From NCBI GenBank assembly GCA_020050965.1, contig JAGVJV010000078.1:1-6313 (forward strand): a stretch of 6,313 bases of DNA, given 5' to 3'. The translations under genes were made by a program, and so were the position numbers. This DNA is from Parachlamydiales bacterium (GTDB taxonomy: Bacteria > Chlamydiota > Chlamydiia > Chlamydiales > Rhabdochlamydiaceae). The notes below the pieces were generated by a model, which did no database searches, was not told where the DNA came from, and worked only from the letters and a program-made list of their open reading frames with translations. Shown here one piece after another: positions 5,875-6,313 of this stretch (within the stretch, counting starts at the first letter, position 1; each line of letters starts with the position of its first letter).

Positions 5875-6313
5875 TTATTGATCATCCCCAAATTCAGAAC
5901 CGGATGGAAGTCTATCTGTGTCTGTTCTTATGTAAATACCCTCATTTGGTATTGCAAGAATAACGACAGTTTCGTAAAAATTTGCTGGAATATATGGTAA
6001 AAGATCAAAATCAAGATCAATTTCATCTAAGAGCACATCATCAGTAAAGGGGAGATTATTCAGCCAATTTGGTAATAGCAATGTTGGTAATGAGGTAAGC
6101 GAATTTTTCCGCAGATGGAGTCTACATATATTTAAGTCAGCAATAAATTCGGGCAGTGAAGTAAAATGATTCATTTCTAGGCTGAGAAAATCTAAATTAG
6201 TCAAATCTCTCATAGAGTCTGGAAGCTCTCTAAGTTGATTATTTTTCAAATTTAGGTATGAAATTGCATCGCCGAGGCAGCCGATCTCTTCAGGGATGCA
6301 TAAGAGATTGCTA
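5875..6313 (-). CDS. Leucine-rich-repeat protein, C-terminal part (gene runs off the right edge)
   Basis: The frame is open from the right edge to a TAA at 5875-5877, giving 146 visible residues; the N-terminus is outside. About three to four repeats of the bacterial pattern LxxLxLxxNxLxxLPxxI can be read: a first one with IPEEIGCL, then YLNLKNNQLRELPDSMRDL, FLSLEMNHFTSLPEFIADL and RLHLRKNSLTSLP. After these comes a non-repeat acidic tail of about 60 residues, with DDVLLDEIDLDFDLLPYIP, a more hydrophobic stretch (ETVVILAIPNEGIYI) and the end GSEFGDDQ. No membrane segment is visible. Such proteins act by binding other proteins, and in intracellular bacteria some are secreted effectors; that role is inference, since the N-terminus cannot be seen. 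An internal TTG at 6249 is not the real start, because the repeat pattern continues upstream of it. Confidence 0.85.
   Translation of the reverse strand, partial: SNLLCIPEEIGCLGDAISYLNLKNNQLRELPDSMRDLTNLDFLSLEMNHFTSLPEFIADLNICRLHLRKNSLTSLPTLLLPNWLNNLPFTDDVLLDEIDLDFDLLPYIPANFYETVVILAIPNEGIYIRTDTDRLPSGSEFGDDQ

Noticed and set aside
1..6313. CRISPR array, tRNA, rRNA, intact insertion sequence or new defence operon
   Set aside because: No regularly spaced repeats, no cloverleaf, no transposase or nuclease motifs and no terminal inverted repeats were found on either strand.

Overview
All five recognisable genes lie on the minus strand, so transcription runs from the right edge of the window to the left. 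In that order they are: the C-terminal part of a leucine-rich-repeat (LRR) protein, a D-3-hydroxybutyrate dehydrogenase (bdhA-like), an acetoacetate decarboxylase (adc-like), a bacterial SLC12/cation-chloride-cotransporter-type membrane protein, and the N-terminal part of a large NAD-dependent glutamate dehydrogenase. The LRR gene and the glutamate dehydrogenase gene are cut by the window edges. The longer plus-strand reading frames are shadows of these genes.

No taxonomic marker is present. Moderate G+C, an LRR protein, a large NAD-glutamate dehydrogenase, an SLC12-like carrier and degraded intergenic repeats together suggest an amoeba- or host-associated bacterium such as an environmental Chlamydiota (Parachlamydia/Waddlia/Simkania type), with a Legionella-like organism as the alternative. 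This is inference only.

Layout: 1-1380, 5' part of the glutamate dehydrogenase gene. 1381-1435, short spacer. 1436-3688, SLC12-like transporter. 3689-3995, non-coding and repeat-bearing. 3996-4751 and 4736-5518, the overlapping adc and bdhA genes. 5519-5874, a second non-coding, repeat-bearing spacer. 5875-6313, LRR protein.

Function: the dehydrogenase would interconvert 3-hydroxybutyrate and acetoacetate with NAD(H), and the decarboxylase would turn acetoacetate into acetone and CO2. The two genes overlap and should be translated together. The glutamate dehydrogenase would feed glutamate carbon into the TCA cycle as 2-oxoglutarate. The transporter probably moves chloride or other anions with cations, or organic substrates. 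The LRR protein may contact host proteins. The gene set would suit a bacterium living on host amino acids and storage-lipid or ketone metabolites.

The least explained material is in the two spacers. They share two short diverged motifs in opposite order. In one of them the two copies differ only at synonymous third positions when read on the minus strand, so they look like remnants of a once-coding repeated element. I did not find convincing evidence of a new defence or mobile system.
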